Shown piece after piece: positions 52,083-61,306 of a stretch of DNA of 64,000 nucleotides (positions are counted from its first letter, which is position 1; every line of letters begins with the position of its first letter). The notes below the pieces were generated by a model. That model was not told the origin of the DNA and searched no databases. It saw nothing but the letters and a program-made list of their open reading frames with translations. The stretch comes from Chryseobacterium binzhouense (GTDB taxonomy: Bacteria > Bacteroidota > Bacteroidia > Flavobacteriales > Weeksellaceae). The position numbers and the translations under genes were made by a program. The stretch is taken from assembly GCF_007474545.1 (NCBI RefSeq), contig NZ_VKOG01000004.1, positions 248,001 through 312,000 on the forward strand, read 5' to 3'.

Positions 52083-54752
52083 TTAAATTTCATTTGCCAA
52101 ATTAGGATTCAGCCATTTTCTAGCTTCCTGCAAAGCAATTCCTTTTCTTACCGAATAATCTTTCAACTGATCTTCAGCAATTTTTCCCAGTCCAAAATAT
52201 TTGGCGTGCGGACTTCCGAAATAATATCCCGAAACCGAAGCAGTCGGAAACATCGCTAAACTTTCAGTAAGATAAACACCGATATTTTCTTCCACTTTCA
52301 GTAAATCCCAGATCGCGTGTTTTTCCAAGTGATCAGGACACGCAGGATAACCAGGAGCAGGACGAATTCCCTTATACTTTTCAGCAATCAATTCTTCATT
52401 GGTTAAATTTTCCTGATTGGCGTACCTCCAATATTCCGTTCTTACTTTTTTATGTAAAAATTCCGCGTAGGCTTCTGCGAAACGGTCTGCCAAAGCTTTT
52501 ACCATGATCGCGTTGTAGTCGTCATTCGCTTTTTCGTATTCCTGCGCCAATTCATCGGTTCCGAAACCGGTTGTTACACAGAAAGCTCCCATATAATCGG
52601 TTTTTCCTGAACTTTCAGGGGCAATAAAATCACTCAACGCCAGATAATCTTTCCCTTTGGAACGCTGAGCCTGCTGTCTTAAAGTAATGAACTTCGTTTT
52701 TTGTTCGTTATTTTCATCAAAAATTAAAATATCGTCCGTTTCCGTAGAATTGGCTTTAAAAATTCCGAATACTGCTTTTGCCGTTAATAATTTTTCGTCT
52801 AAAATCCTCTTCAAAATAATCTGCGCATCTTTTAATAGTTCTCTTGCCTGAGCTCCTACAACCTCATCTTCTAAAATTTGCGGATATTTGCCATGAAGAT
52901 CCCAGCTTCTGAAAAACGGCGACCAGTCGATGAAAGGTAATAATTCTCTCAGATCCTGATTTTCAACAACGGTAATTCCTAACTGATTGGGTGTAAAAAT
53001 TTCTTCATTTTCCCAATCGATTTTAAATTTATTCTGCCTGGCTTCTTCAATAGAAACGTAGTCTTTTTCTACCTGTCTGTTCAGGAACTTTTCACGGAAT
53101 TCGGAATATTCACTTTTCAGATCATCAACGTATTCCTTATTTCTGTCGCCCAGTAATGAACTTACCACATTGACCGCTCTGGAAGCATCATTGACGTGAA
53201 CTACGGCATTTTTATATTTTAAATCAATTTTTACGGCTGTATGTGCTTTTGAAGTTGTTGCACCACCAATTAGTAAAGGGAAATTTAAATTCTGTCTTTC
53301 CAGTTCCTGCGCAATGTACACCATTTCATCCAGACTTGGTGTAATTAATCCGCTAAGTCCGATCACATCAACCTGATGATCAATTGCAGCCTGAATAATT
53401 TTTTCAGCCGGAACCATTACGCCAAGATCTACAATTTCGTAATTGTTACAGCCTAAAACGACGCTTACAATATTTTTACCGATGTCATGAACGTCTCCTT
53501 TTACCGTTGCCATAAGGATTTTTCCGTTGGCTGGTTTTGTTCCGTCTTTTTCTGCTTCGATGAATGGCTGTAAGTAAGCCACCGCTTTTTTCATCACCCT
53601 TGCAGATTTTACAACCTGCGGTAAGAACATCTTTCCGCTTCCGAATAAATCTCCGACAACGCCCATTCCGGTCATTAAATTGATTTCAATCACGTGAAGG
53701 GGTTTTTCTGCCTGTAATCTTGCTTCTTCCACATCTTCTTCAATAAAACGGTCGATTCCTTTTACTAAAGAATGCGTAATCCTTTCCTGTAAAGGTTTTG
53801 TACGCCACTCAAGTTCTTCAACTTTCTCTTTTTTGACTGATTTATGTTTTTCAGAATAATCTAAAAGTCTTTCTGTTGCATCATCTCTTTTATCGAGAAT
53901 CACGTCTTCAACGAGTTCCAGAAGTTCTTTATTAATTTCATCATAAACCTCCAACATGGCAGGATTTACAATTCCCATGTTCATCCCTGCCTGAATCGCG
54001 TGATAGAGGAAAACCGAGTGCATTGCTTCTCTTACCGTATCATTTCCACGGAACGAGAACGAAACATTGGAAACTCCTCCACTTACGGATGCATACGGAA
54101 GATTCTGGCGAACCCATCTTGTTGCTTCAATAAAATCGATGGCGTTTCTGCGGTGTTCATCCATTCCCGTTGCCACAGGGAAAATATTTAAGTCGAAAAT
54201 AATATCTTCAGCAGGGAAATTTAAACGATTCACTAAAATATCATAGGAACGTTTTGATATTTCGATTCTGCGTTCGTAGGTATCGGCTTGTCCCACCTCA
54301 TCAAAAGCCATGACAATCACAGCAGCACCGTATCTTTTGATGGCTTTTGCCTGTTTGATGAATTCTTCTTCACCTCCTTTTAAGCTGATGGAATTGACCA
54401 CACATTTTCCCTGTGCAACCTGCAATCCGGCTTCCAGAATTTCCCATTTCGAAGAGTCGATCATCAGAGGAATTCTTGCGATGTCCGGTTCTGAGGCAAT
54501 AAGGTTTAAAAATTTAATCATGGAAGCTTTTCCATCGATCAGTCCATCATCAAAATTGACATCAAGAATCTGTGCACCGCCTTCAACCTGATGACGTGCA
54601 ATATTGAGCGCTTCCCCGAATTTTTCTTCTTTTATTAATCTTAAAAATTTCTTTGAACCGGCAACATTGGTTCTTTCACCAACGTTGATAAAGTTGCTTT
54701 CCGGTGTTATAATTAAAGGCTCAAGCCCTGATAATCTTAAATATTTCATCAA
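52083..54752 (-). CDS. metH: Methionine synthase, C-terminal part (pterin, cobalamin and activation domains)
   Basis: The 889-residue protein lacks the homocysteine-binding domain and starts at the pterin domain ([33 protein letters not shown]). The cobalamin domain has [20 protein letters not shown] with the axial His of DxHxxG and [15 protein letters not shown]. The activation domain that binds SAM is at the end ([33 protein letters not shown]). The homocysteine half is a separate gene at 55929. It starts one base after the desaturase stop and is followed 3 bases later by a small secreted protein. Confidence 0.96.
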   Translation of the reverse strand: MMKYLRLSGLEPLIITPESNFINVGERTNVAGSKKFLRLIKEEKFGEALNIARHQVEGGAQILDVNFDDGLIDGKASMIKFLNLIASEPDIARIPLMIDSSKWEILEAGLQVAQGKCVVNSISLKGGEEEFIKQAKAIKRYGAAVIVMAFDEVGQADTYERRIEISKRSYDILVNRLNFPAEDIIFDLNIFPVATGMDEHRRNAIDFIEATRWVRQNLPYASVSGGVSNVSFSFRGNDTVREAMHSVFLYHAIQAGMNMGIVNPAMLEVYDEINKELLELVEDVILDKRDDATERLLDYSEKHKSVKKEKVEELEWRTKPLQERITHSLVKGIDRFIEEDVEEARLQAEKPLHVIEINLMTGMGVVGDLFGSGKMFLPQVVKSARVMKKAVAYLQPFIEAEKDGTKPANGKILMATVKGDVHDIGKNIVSVVLGCNNYEIVDLGVMVPAEKIIQAAIDHQVDVIGLSGLITPSLDEMVYIAQELERQNLNFPLLIGGATTSKAHTAVKIDLKYKNAVVHVNDASRAVNVVSSLLGDRNKEYVDDLKSEYSEFREKFLNRQVEKDYVSIEEARQNKFKIDWENEEIFTPNQLGITVVENQDLRELLPFIDWSPFFRSWDLHGKYPQILEDEVVGAQARELLKDAQIILKRILDEKLLTAKAVFGIFKANSTETDDILIFDENNEQKTKFITLRQQAQRSKGKDYLALSDFIAPESSGKTDYMGAFCVTTGFGTDELAQEYEKANDDYNAIMVKALADRFAEAYAEFLHKKVRTEYWRYANQENLTNEELIAEKYKGIRPAPGYPACPDHLEKHAIWDLLKVEENIGVYLTESLAMFPTASVSGYYFGSPHAKYFGLGKIAEDQLKDYSVRKGIALQEARKWLNPNLANEI

Positions 54753-54753
54753 T

Positions 54754-55845
54754 TTATTCTTCTAAAATAAAATATGCATTATTCGCATTTTGCTTCAGCA
54801 AATCCACATGTTTGCCCAAAGCGGTAAAAATCGGAAACCGTTTATAGCCGAGATTATATTCTTTGGCAAACTGCTCGATTTCTTCTGTAATTTCATTATA
54901 ATAGGCATAACTGTAATTCGGAAAAAGATGGTGGGCAACGTGAAAGTTGAAATTTCCCAATACATTTCTTACAAACCAGTTATTTTCTTTTAAATCGTTG
55001 GTGACTTCAAACTGATGGTGAAGCCAGCTAAAAGGAAGTCCGTTTTTCTCATCAAGTTTCGGAAAGGCATTATCGGGAAGCGGGTGCAAAGGCAACAGGA
55101 CAAAAAGCGCAAAAATACTCGCCGCAATAACCTGTAAAAACCACGCTCCCAAAGCCAAACCTAAAGACACTTTAAAAAACAGAACAGGAACTGCAATCTG
55201 ATAGAAAAAGTAAAACAGTTTATACGTCACCATTTTAATTTTTTCTTTTACCGGAATCGCTCCCTGCGTTTTCAGAATCACTCTTTCGTTATCAAAAAAA
55301 TCTCTGAAATCACGGATAAACATCCAGTTGAACAGATATAAAGGATAGACCAGAAAGAAAAAAAAATGCTGATATTTCTGAATGCCTTTCGCTTTGATCC
55401 ACGGAACGATTAAAAGCAATCCGCTCTGCTCAATGTCTGTGTCCCAACCGTCCACATTCGGATATGCGTGATGTGCTGCAATATGTCTTTTTTTCCATAT
55501 GTAGGAATTCGCTCCCACAAAATCGAAAATCTGTAAAACCAGGCTGTTCAGTCTTTTACTTTTAAAAATATTATTGTGAGCCGCTTCGTGAATTAAATTC
55601 AGATAAATTAAAACAAGAGAAAGTCCCATTAAAATAAAACTCAAAATGTAAACAGAAGGCTGGTCTGCATTTAAAAGTGCAAAGACATATAAACCAAAAT
55701 AGACCAAAGGCAGAATAACTGCTTTGATCTGAATATAAATATCCCTGTTTTCAGGAATGGATTCTACTCTTTGGTTCACTTTTTTTCTGAGTTCATTAAA
55801 TAATCTGGCATCTTCCGGATCTTTAAAGTAAATAGGTTTTTCCAT
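54754..55845 (-). CDS. Membrane fatty acid desaturase
   Basis: The 363-residue di-iron enzyme has the three His boxes HEAAHNNIF (HxxxH), [11 protein letters not shown] (HxxHH) and [10 protein letters not shown] (HxxHH), and about four membrane helices. It resembles the linoleoyl-CoA/acyl-CoA desaturases of Bacteroidota. The gene is inserted between the two metH genes: 83 bases after the first and one base before the second, so it is translated with the methionine genes, which is unexpected. Confidence 0.92.
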   Translation of the reverse strand: MEKPIYFKDPEDARLFNELRKKVNQRVESIPENRDIYIQIKAVILPLVYFGLYVFALLNADQPSVYILSFILMGLSLVLIYLNLIHEAAHNNIFKSKRLNSLVLQIFDFVGANSYIWKKRHIAAHHAYPNVDGWDTDIEQSGLLLIVPWIKAKGIQKYQHFFFFLVYPLYLFNWMFIRDFRDFFDNERVILKTQGAIPVKEKIKMVTYKLFYFFYQIAVPVLFFKVSLGLALGAWFLQVIAASIFALFVLLPLHPLPDNAFPKLDEKNGLPFSWLHHQFEVTNDLKENNWFVRNVLGNFNFHVAHHLFPNYSYAYYNEITEEIEQFAKEYNLGYKRFPIFTALGKHVDLLKQNANNAYFILEE

Positions 55846-55928
55846 TATATTTAATTTTGTGTGATAATTAAAGATAATATTAAAAACTGTTCCTTTTTCT
55901 TATGATTTAATTAAAAAATTCTATTATT

Positions 55929-56939
55929 TCAGACAAATTCCTTCAATTTTCTTGGCGGATATTGCGAAACCAGATCTGCAATTGCCTTGATATGATCCGG
56001 TGTTGTTCCGCAGCAACCTCCAATGATGTTGATTAATCCTTTTTCTACATATTCTTTGATCTGACTAGCCATATCTTCCGGTGTCTCATCATACTTCCCG
56101 AAAGCGTTCGGTAAACCCGCATTCGGATAAGCTGAAACAGCAAATTCTGAATTATGAGCCAGTGTTTCCAGATAAGGCGTTAATTGATTTGCTCCTAAAG
56201 CGCAGTTAAAACCTACACTTAAAAGATTTAAATGGGAAACTGAGATCAAAAACGCTTCCGCAGTCTGTCCGCTCAATGTTCTTCCCGAAGCATCGGTAAT
56301 GGTCCCTGAAACCATGATTGGAATCTTGATATTTCTTTCGTCCTGAAGTTCGTCGATAGCGAAAAGGGCTGCTTTTGCATTCAATGTATCGAAAATGGTT
56401 TCTACCAAAAGAATGTCTGATCCTCCGTCTAGTAAGGCTTCGCACTGTTGTTTGTAAGCGATTCTCAGTTCATCAAAAGTAATGGCTCTGTAGCCGGGAT
56501 CATTCACATCGGGGCTTAAACTTGCGGTTCTGTTGGTTGGACCGATAGAACCTGCTACAAATCTTGGTTTATCCGGATTTTTCGCAGTGTACTCGTCGCA
56601 GGCTTTTCTTGCAATTTTTGCAGAATCGTAATTCAGTTCGTAAACCAAATCTTCCATGTGATAATCTGCCATGGCAATGGTTGTTCCTGAAAATGTATTG
56701 GTCTCAATAATATCTGCTCCTGCTTCAAGGTATTTTTTGTGAACTTCTTCTATTGCTTGAGGCTGCGTTAAGGACAACAAATCATTGTTCCCTTTTACCG
56801 GATGTTCCCAATCTTTAAATCTTTCTCCACGATAGTCTTCTTCTTCGAATTTATAGCGCTGAAGCATGGTTCCCATCGCTCCGTCGAGAATTAAAATTCT
56901 TTCGGATAATGCTTTGTATAGTTGTTCTGAATTTTTCAT
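55929..56939 (-). CDS. Methionine synthase, homocysteine-binding part
   Basis: The 336-residue protein is the N-terminal S-methyltransferase module of MetH as a separate gene: [40 protein letters not shown] and [20 protein letters not shown], with the zinc Cys residues in [13 protein letters not shown] and [14 protein letters not shown]. It must work together with the product of 52083 to transfer the methyl group from methyl-THF to homocysteine. Located between metZ and the desaturase. Confidence 0.95.
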   Translation of the reverse strand: MKNSEQLYKALSERILILDGAMGTMLQRYKFEEEDYRGERFKDWEHPVKGNNDLLSLTQPQAIEEVHKKYLEAGADIIETNTFSGTTIAMADYHMEDLVYELNYDSAKIARKACDEYTAKNPDKPRFVAGSIGPTNRTASLSPDVNDPGYRAITFDELRIAYKQQCEALLDGGSDILLVETIFDTLNAKAALFAIDELQDERNIKIPIMVSGTITDASGRTLSGQTAEAFLISVSHLNLLSVGFNCALGANQLTPYLETLAHNSEFAVSAYPNAGLPNAFGKYDETPEDMASQIKEYVEKGLINIIGGCCGTTPDHIKAIADLVSQYPPRKLKEFV

Positions 56940-56953
56940 TTATTATATTTTTT

Positions 56954-56996
56954 CCATAGGCTGCACTACGGTTATTATTGTTGAACCTTTCGGGTT
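56954..56996 (+). repeat. Short intergenic repeat, copy 1
   Basis: CCATAGGCTGCACTACGG followed by TTATTATTGTTGAACC and TTTCGGGTT matches 58408-58451 with a few substitutions, in the same direction, in the next intergenic space of the met cluster. Confidence 0.7.
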
Positions 56997-57025
56997 TTAT
57001 AATGCTGAATCTTTCACAGCCCGAC

Positions 57026-57100
57026 TTGAGCGGAGCTCTTTTTGCCGCAGCGAAGCGGAGGCAAAAAAGCGGGAGCGGAAGGCGGATAAAGCTGCCCAAA
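57026..57100. repeat. Palindromic intergenic repeat, second copy of the 18995-19067 interior
   Basis: Read on the reverse strand it begins TTTGGGCAGCTTTATCCG and continues CCTTCCGCTCCCGC; it contains a nested hairpin with arms GGCAAAAA and TTTTTGCC around CGAAGC. The sequence matches 18995-19067 closely in opposite orientation. Confidence 0.75.
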
Positions 57101-57105
57101 GCAAA

Positions 57106-58272
57106 TTAATCCAATGCCTGTTTCAAATCTGCAATGATATCTTCCACATTTTCCAGACCTACCGAACAACGAACCAAACCTGCAGTAATTCCGACTTCGT
57201 TTCTTTCTTCATCGGATAATTTGGAGTGCGTTGTAGAAGCGGGATGCGTTACAATAGTTCTCGTATCGCCTAAGTTTGCAGAAAGGGAACACATTTTAAT
57301 TTTATCTAAAAAGTTTCTTCCGCCTTCAATGCCTCCCTTGATTTCGAAGGCAACGATGTTTCCTCCTAATTTCATCTGCTTTTTCGCAATTTCATAGCTT
57401 GGATGAGATGGCAAGAAAGGATATTTTACCAGTTCTACATTTGGATGACTTTCTAAAAACTCAGCGACTTTTAAAGCGTTTTCACAATGTTTTTCTACAC
57501 GAATTGCCAATGTTTCCAGACTTTTAGACAAAACCCAGGCGTTGAAAGGTGACATTGCAGGTCCTGTATTTCTGGCGAAAAGATAAATTTCACGAATTAA
57601 ATCTTCTCTTCCGACTGCAACTCCGCCTAAAACACGACCTTGTCCGTCAATTAACTTGGTTGCGGAATGCACCACGATGTCTGCTCCGTATTTTATCGGC
57701 TGTTGCAGATAAGGTGTTGCAAAGCAGTTATCCACAATGAAAATTAAATTGTGCTTCTTTGCAATCTGTCCGAAAAATTCTAAATCCAACACTTCAATCG
57801 CAGGATTGGTAGGTGTTTCCAGATAAAGAATTTTTGTGTTTGGCTGAATATATTGTTCAACATTTTCTGCATCTTCTGCTTTGAAATAGGTTGTTTCAAT
57901 ATTCCATTTCGGGAAATATTTTGTGAACAAAGTATGCGTAGAACCGAAAACAGACTGACAGCTTACAATATGATCTCCTGCATTTAGCAAAGTCGCAAAT
58001 GTGGAGTAAATCGCTGCCATTCCAGTTGCAAAAGCATATCCTGCTTCTGCACCTTCCATTTTGGCAATTTTCTCGGTAAATTCGGTTACGTTCGGATTGG
58101 AAAAACGGCTGTATAAATTTTTTGGTTTTTCTTCCGCAAAGCTCGCTCTCATGTCTTCCGCATCCTGAAAAATAAAGCTGGATGTGAGATACAAAGGTGT
58201 TGAATGCTCATCAAACGGGGTTCTTTCAGTCTGGGTTCTTATGGCAAAGGTTTCAAAATTTTCGTTTTCCAT
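57106..58272 (-). CDS. metZ: O-acylhomoserine sulfhydrylase (MetZ-type, PLP)
   Basis: The 388-residue Cys/Met-metabolism PLP enzyme has TPLYLTSSFIFQDAEDM, the region YSRFSNPNVTEFTEKIAKME, DNCFATPYLQQPIKYGADIV and the PLP Lys in VVHSATKLIDGQGRVLGG. It uses O-acetyl- or O-succinylhomoserine and sulfide to make homocysteine. Placed between the ACT-homoserine dehydrogenase and the first metH gene, it is part of the methionine operon. Cystathionine gamma-synthase or lyase activity cannot be excluded from sequence. Confidence 0.92.
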   Translation of the reverse strand: MENENFETFAIRTQTERTPFDEHSTPLYLTSSFIFQDAEDMRASFAEEKPKNLYSRFSNPNVTEFTEKIAKMEGAEAGYAFATGMAAIYSTFATLLNAGDHIVSCQSVFGSTHTLFTKYFPKWNIETTYFKAEDAENVEQYIQPNTKILYLETPTNPAIEVLDLEFFGQIAKKHNLIFIVDNCFATPYLQQPIKYGADIVVHSATKLIDGQGRVLGGVAVGREDLIREIYLFARNTGPAMSPFNAWVLSKSLETLAIRVEKHCENALKVAEFLESHPNVELVKYPFLPSHPSYEIAKKQMKLGGNIVAFEIKGGIEGGRNFLDKIKMCSLSANLGDTRTIVTHPASTTHSKLSDEERNEVGITAGLVRCSVGLENVEDIIADLKQALD

Positions 58273-58407
58273 ATAGTTTAAAATGTAACAATGTATCAGT
58301 TTAGCAATGTACCAATGAGATGCTTCGACAAGCTCAGCATGATAATTGTAATGAATATTGGTAACTGCTACATTATTAAATTGTTATATTAATATTATTA
58401 TTTCGTA

Positions 58408-58451
58408 CCATAGGTTTTACCTACGGCTATTAATATTGAACCCTTCGGGTT
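58408..58451 (+). repeat. Short intergenic repeat, copy 2
   Basis: CCATAGGTTTTACCTACGG followed by CTATTAATATTGAACC and CTTCGGGTT; the partner of 56954-56996. Confidence 0.7.
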
Positions 58452-58462
58452 CACAGGTTCTT

Positions 58463-60007
58463 TTATTTTGTTTCACTTACTCTTAGAATGTCTCCGAAAA
58501 CGCCTCTTGCTGTGACAATTGCTCCGGCTCCGGCTCCCATGATAACGATTGGGTTTTCGCCGTAACTTTCGGTGTAGATTTCGAAGATTGAATCTGATCC
58601 ATTTAATTGTCCTAATGCGGAAGTTGCCGGAACGGAAATTAATTTCACATCAAGTTCCCCTTTTTCTTTCTGTAAATCTCCGTGAAGATCTCCTACATAT
58701 CTTAACACGTATCCTTCCTGCTGATTTTCTTTGATTTTCTGATATTCAGCATCTAATTCGTCCAGTCTTAAAAGAAATTCTGATTTGGAAACAGAAAGCA
58801 GATTTTCAGGAACCAGATTCTGAATGTTGATGTCTTCAAATTCATTAATTAAATCTAATTCTCTCGCCAAAATCAGTAATTTTCTTGCCACGTCGTTTCC
58901 TGACAGATCTTCTCTCGGATCGGGTTCGGTATATCCTTTTTCCAACGCTTCATTGATGATGGTGGAAAACTTATCGTCTCTTAAAGAAAAATTATTGAAA
59001 ACATAGCTTAATGTTCCCGAGAAAACGCCTTTAATTCTGGTAATATTTTCTCCTGAAAGATGTAGAAGTTTAATGGTGTCGATCAATGGTAAACCTGCTC
59101 CCACATTGGTTTCGTAGAGATAGCGTCTGTTGTTTTTGTTCAACGTATATCTTAGTTGACGGTATTCTGAAATCGGAAGAGTATTGAAAATTTTATTGGA
59201 AGAAACCAGATCGAAACCGTTTTCCGCCAATGTATGATAATTTTTTACAAAATCTTTACTTGCCGTATTATCCACAACGATTAGATTTTCCAATTGATTT
59301 TCTTTGGAGAATTTAATCAGCTCCTGAACATCAGAAGGATTTTCTGCCGTTAAAACCTCGTCATTCCAGTTGTTGTCGAAACCTTTTTTGTTAAAAGCTA
59401 TTTTTCTGGAATTGGCAACTGCAACTACTTTAAGATCTATTTTTTTGCGTTTTTTAATTTCTTCTGAAGATTCCAGAACCTGCTCTATTAAAGTTTTTCC
59501 GACGTTTCCGTGACCAATAATTGCAAGATGAACGGTTTTCGGTTTTTTGGAAATTTCAGATTCGATGATATTTTTTGCTTTTTCGTCCTGTGAAGATGTC
59601 ACAACGATATTTACCCGTTTTTCGGCTGCAATCTGGTTTAAAAGCAATGGGAAAACATTATTTCTTGCGAGTTCCGCCAATACTTTGTTGAAGTCTTCTG
59701 CAACAAATCCTATAACTGAGACATTATTGATGCTGTAAATCTGGGAAACCTTTCCGGATTTTCTTTCCGCTTCAAATTCATCAATAAGGCAATTCACCGC
59801 TTTTTCGGAATCGTTTTCATGAACTAAAATGGAGATTCCGTTTTCAATTGCCTGCTGGGAAATTACTCCCACACTGATTCGCGCTAAAGTAAGCGCTTTG
59901 AAAATTCGTCCGTCAATCCCGATTTCCCCTAAGAAATCCTCACCTTCAAATTTGATGATGGATCTGTTTTTTAAGAATTTTATTTCGTTAGCATTACTCT
60001 TACTCAT
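58463..60007 (-). CDS. Homoserine dehydrogenase with N-terminal ACT domains (ThrA without kinase)
   Basis: The 514-residue protein begins with two ACT-like segments (about 14-150): IDGRIFKALTLARISVGVIS with NGISILVHENDSEKA, and INNVSVIGFVAEDFNKVLAE with RVNIVVTSSQDE, as found at the end of aspartokinases. Homoserine dehydrogenase follows (about 158-514) with GHGNVGKTL, TNVGAGLPLIDTIKLL and KGVFSGTLSYVFNNF. It thus looks like ThrA after loss of the aspartokinase catalytic domain. The start overlaps metX by 8 bases. It makes homoserine for methionine and probably is inhibited by an amino acid through the ACT region. Confidence 0.93.
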   Translation of the reverse strand: MSKSNANEIKFLKNRSIIKFEGEDFLGEIGIDGRIFKALTLARISVGVISQQAIENGISILVHENDSEKAVNCLIDEFEAERKSGKVSQIYSINNVSVIGFVAEDFNKVLAELARNNVFPLLLNQIAAEKRVNIVVTSSQDEKAKNIIESEISKKPKTVHLAIIGHGNVGKTLIEQVLESSEEIKKRKKIDLKVVAVANSRKIAFNKKGFDNNWNDEVLTAENPSDVQELIKFSKENQLENLIVVDNTASKDFVKNYHTLAENGFDLVSSNKIFNTLPISEYRQLRYTLNKNNRRYLYETNVGAGLPLIDTIKLLHLSGENITRIKGVFSGTLSYVFNNFSLRDDKFSTIINEALEKGYTEPDPREDLSGNDVARKLLILARELDLINEFEDINIQNLVPENLLSVSKSEFLLRLDELDAEYQKIKENQQEGYVLRYVGDLHGDLQKEKGELDVKLISVPATSALGQLNGSDSIFEIYTESYGENPIVIMGAGAGAIVTARGVFGDILRVSETK

Positions 60008-60947
60008 TGTACAAAATATTTTTAATGATCGTATTTAATTGTTTATATTCCATTAAGAAGGCATCGTGCCCGTGAATTGAGGTGATCTCGTGATAAAAAA
60101 CATTCTCCTTTTTCTCTTTCAGCTTTTTAAAACACATTCTGATTTCAGAGGCGGGGAAAAATAAATCGGTATCAACAGAGATCATGTGCATTCGTGCCTG
60201 AATTTTTTCCAATTGATTTTCATTAACATTGATATTCATCAGCAAATGATTCATCAGCTTGTAAGCCTTTAAACTAAATCTTTCGGCTAAGACATTTCCG
60301 TGATAAACGAGCCAGTCTTCTGATTCTAACTTCTGCTTTTCCTGATTGTATTTATTTTGAAATCTGTCATTCAAAGATTGCGGCGTTCTGTAACACAACA
60401 TCGCATGGATCCTCGCTTTTTGAAGAGGCTCGTCATTCTGATTCAATAAAAATTTCTGAACCAGACATTGTGCATGAAGCCAGTCGTGAGTTTTGAAATC
60501 GCAGGCAACAGGAATGAAAATTTCAGCAAGAGCCGGATTTTTAACCAGCATTTCCCAACCGATTCCTCCTCCCAGAGAACCTCCGATAATGGCGTGTAAA
60601 CTTTTAATATTCAACATTTCAAGACCTTTCAAAAAGATATTCGCAATATCCGAAGGCGTGAAATCTTCATATTCGTCAATAAAAAAATCATCAAATCCGT
60701 TTCCGGGAATATTGAAGCACAGAATTGTATATTGGTCGGTATCGATTACCTGATGTTCTCCAACCAGTTGTTTCCACCATCCTTTTTCTCCGGAAACATT
60801 GGAATTTCCGGTTAAAGCATGATTCACTAAAATGATCGGGGCAGAAAACAGGTCTTTTCCGAAAAGCTGGTAGCTTAACGGAATGTGATATTCCTTACCG
60901 GAATTGGTTTTATACGAAAAATTAATATAGTTTAGTTCTGTTTTCAA
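60000..60947 (-). CDS. metX: Homoserine O-acetyltransferase-like alpha/beta hydrolase
   Basis: The 315-residue alpha/beta hydrolase has LVNHALTGNSNVSGEKGWW, the nucleophile elbow GGSLGGGIGWEM (Ser), Asp in MISVDTDLFFP and His in SIHGHDAFLMEY, as in MetX. It is shorter than usual MetX (about 350-380) and its loop reads FNIPGNGF in place of the common GCCGPTGP. It acetylates homoserine with acetyl-CoA. First gene after the SAM riboswitch and overlapping the homoserine dehydrogenase by 8 bases. Confidence 0.88.
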   Translation of the reverse strand: MKTELNYINFSYKTNSGKEYHIPLSYQLFGKDLFSAPIILVNHALTGNSNVSGEKGWWKQLVGEHQVIDTDQYTILCFNIPGNGFDDFFIDEYEDFTPSDIANIFLKGLEMLNIKSLHAIIGGSLGGGIGWEMLVKNPALAEIFIPVACDFKTHDWLHAQCLVQKFLLNQNDEPLQKARIHAMLCYRTPQSLNDRFQNKYNQEKQKLESEDWLVYHGNVLAERFSLKAYKLMNHLLMNINVNENQLEKIQARMHMISVDTDLFFPASEIRMCFKKLKEKKENVFYHEITSIHGHDAFLMEYKQLNTIIKNILYNE

Positions 60948-60982
60948 TTCTATTATACTTTTTGATAATACAATTTGAAAAT

Positions 60983-61011
60983 GCCATAAGAAATGGCTGA
61001 AAGAACTTCAG
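60983..61011 (-). promoter_or_regulatory. Likely expression platform of the SAM riboswitch
   Basis: After the aptamer the reverse strand forms two small hairpins, CTGAAGTTCTTTCAG (61011-60997) and GCCATTTCTTATGGC (60997-60983), the second followed by ATTTT. These could act as a terminator/anti-terminator before metX. Confidence 0.45.
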
Positions 61012-61014
61012 TAA

Positions 61015-61118
61015 GTTATCTGTCCAAAATAATTCTGGTAGAACGTAGCACCTTCATTGCCTGCGCAAAGGGTTGCTAAGGTTTCACAGGGTCTAATCCC
61101 TCAACCTTTCTTGATAAC
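61015..61118 (-). ncRNA. SAM riboswitch (S-box type)
   Basis: On the reverse strand the region reads GTTATCAAGAAAGGTTGAGG, then GATTAGACCCTGTGAAACC, TTAGCAACC, GCAATGAAGGTGCTACGTTC and ends GATAAC. P1 is formed by GTTATC with GATAAC; AAGAAAGGT-GAGGGA, GAAACC, CAACC and AAGGTGCTA are the conserved S-box core. It lies 68 bases upstream of metX and should switch off the methionine operon when S-adenosylmethionine is abundant. Confidence 0.92.
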
Positions 61119-61147
61119 ATTTTCAATATGTGAATGATCGAATGGTA

Positions 61148-61155
61148 CAAATATA
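61148..61155 (-). promoter_or_regulatory. -7 promoter element for the riboswitch-met operon
   Basis: Reverse-strand TATATTTG fits TAnnTTTG, placing the transcript start near 61141, about 23 bases before the aptamer. Confidence 0.65.
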
Positions 61156-61306
61156 AAACTTTTCTTTTAAATATTTATAAAAATTTAATTTAACCTCTCA
61201 AAACCCCATAAACAAAGGCGTTTCGGGGAAATATTAAATTTAATTAAAATTTATTAAGTTGGAGTTTTTTCTTAAAAAAACTAACTTCGTGAGTAAATGC
61301 GATAAA

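Noticed and set aside
60948-61258. tRNA or cobalamin riboswitch upstream of metX
   Set aside because: The conserved blocks and P1 stem fit the S-box aptamer; no B12-box or cloverleaf was found.
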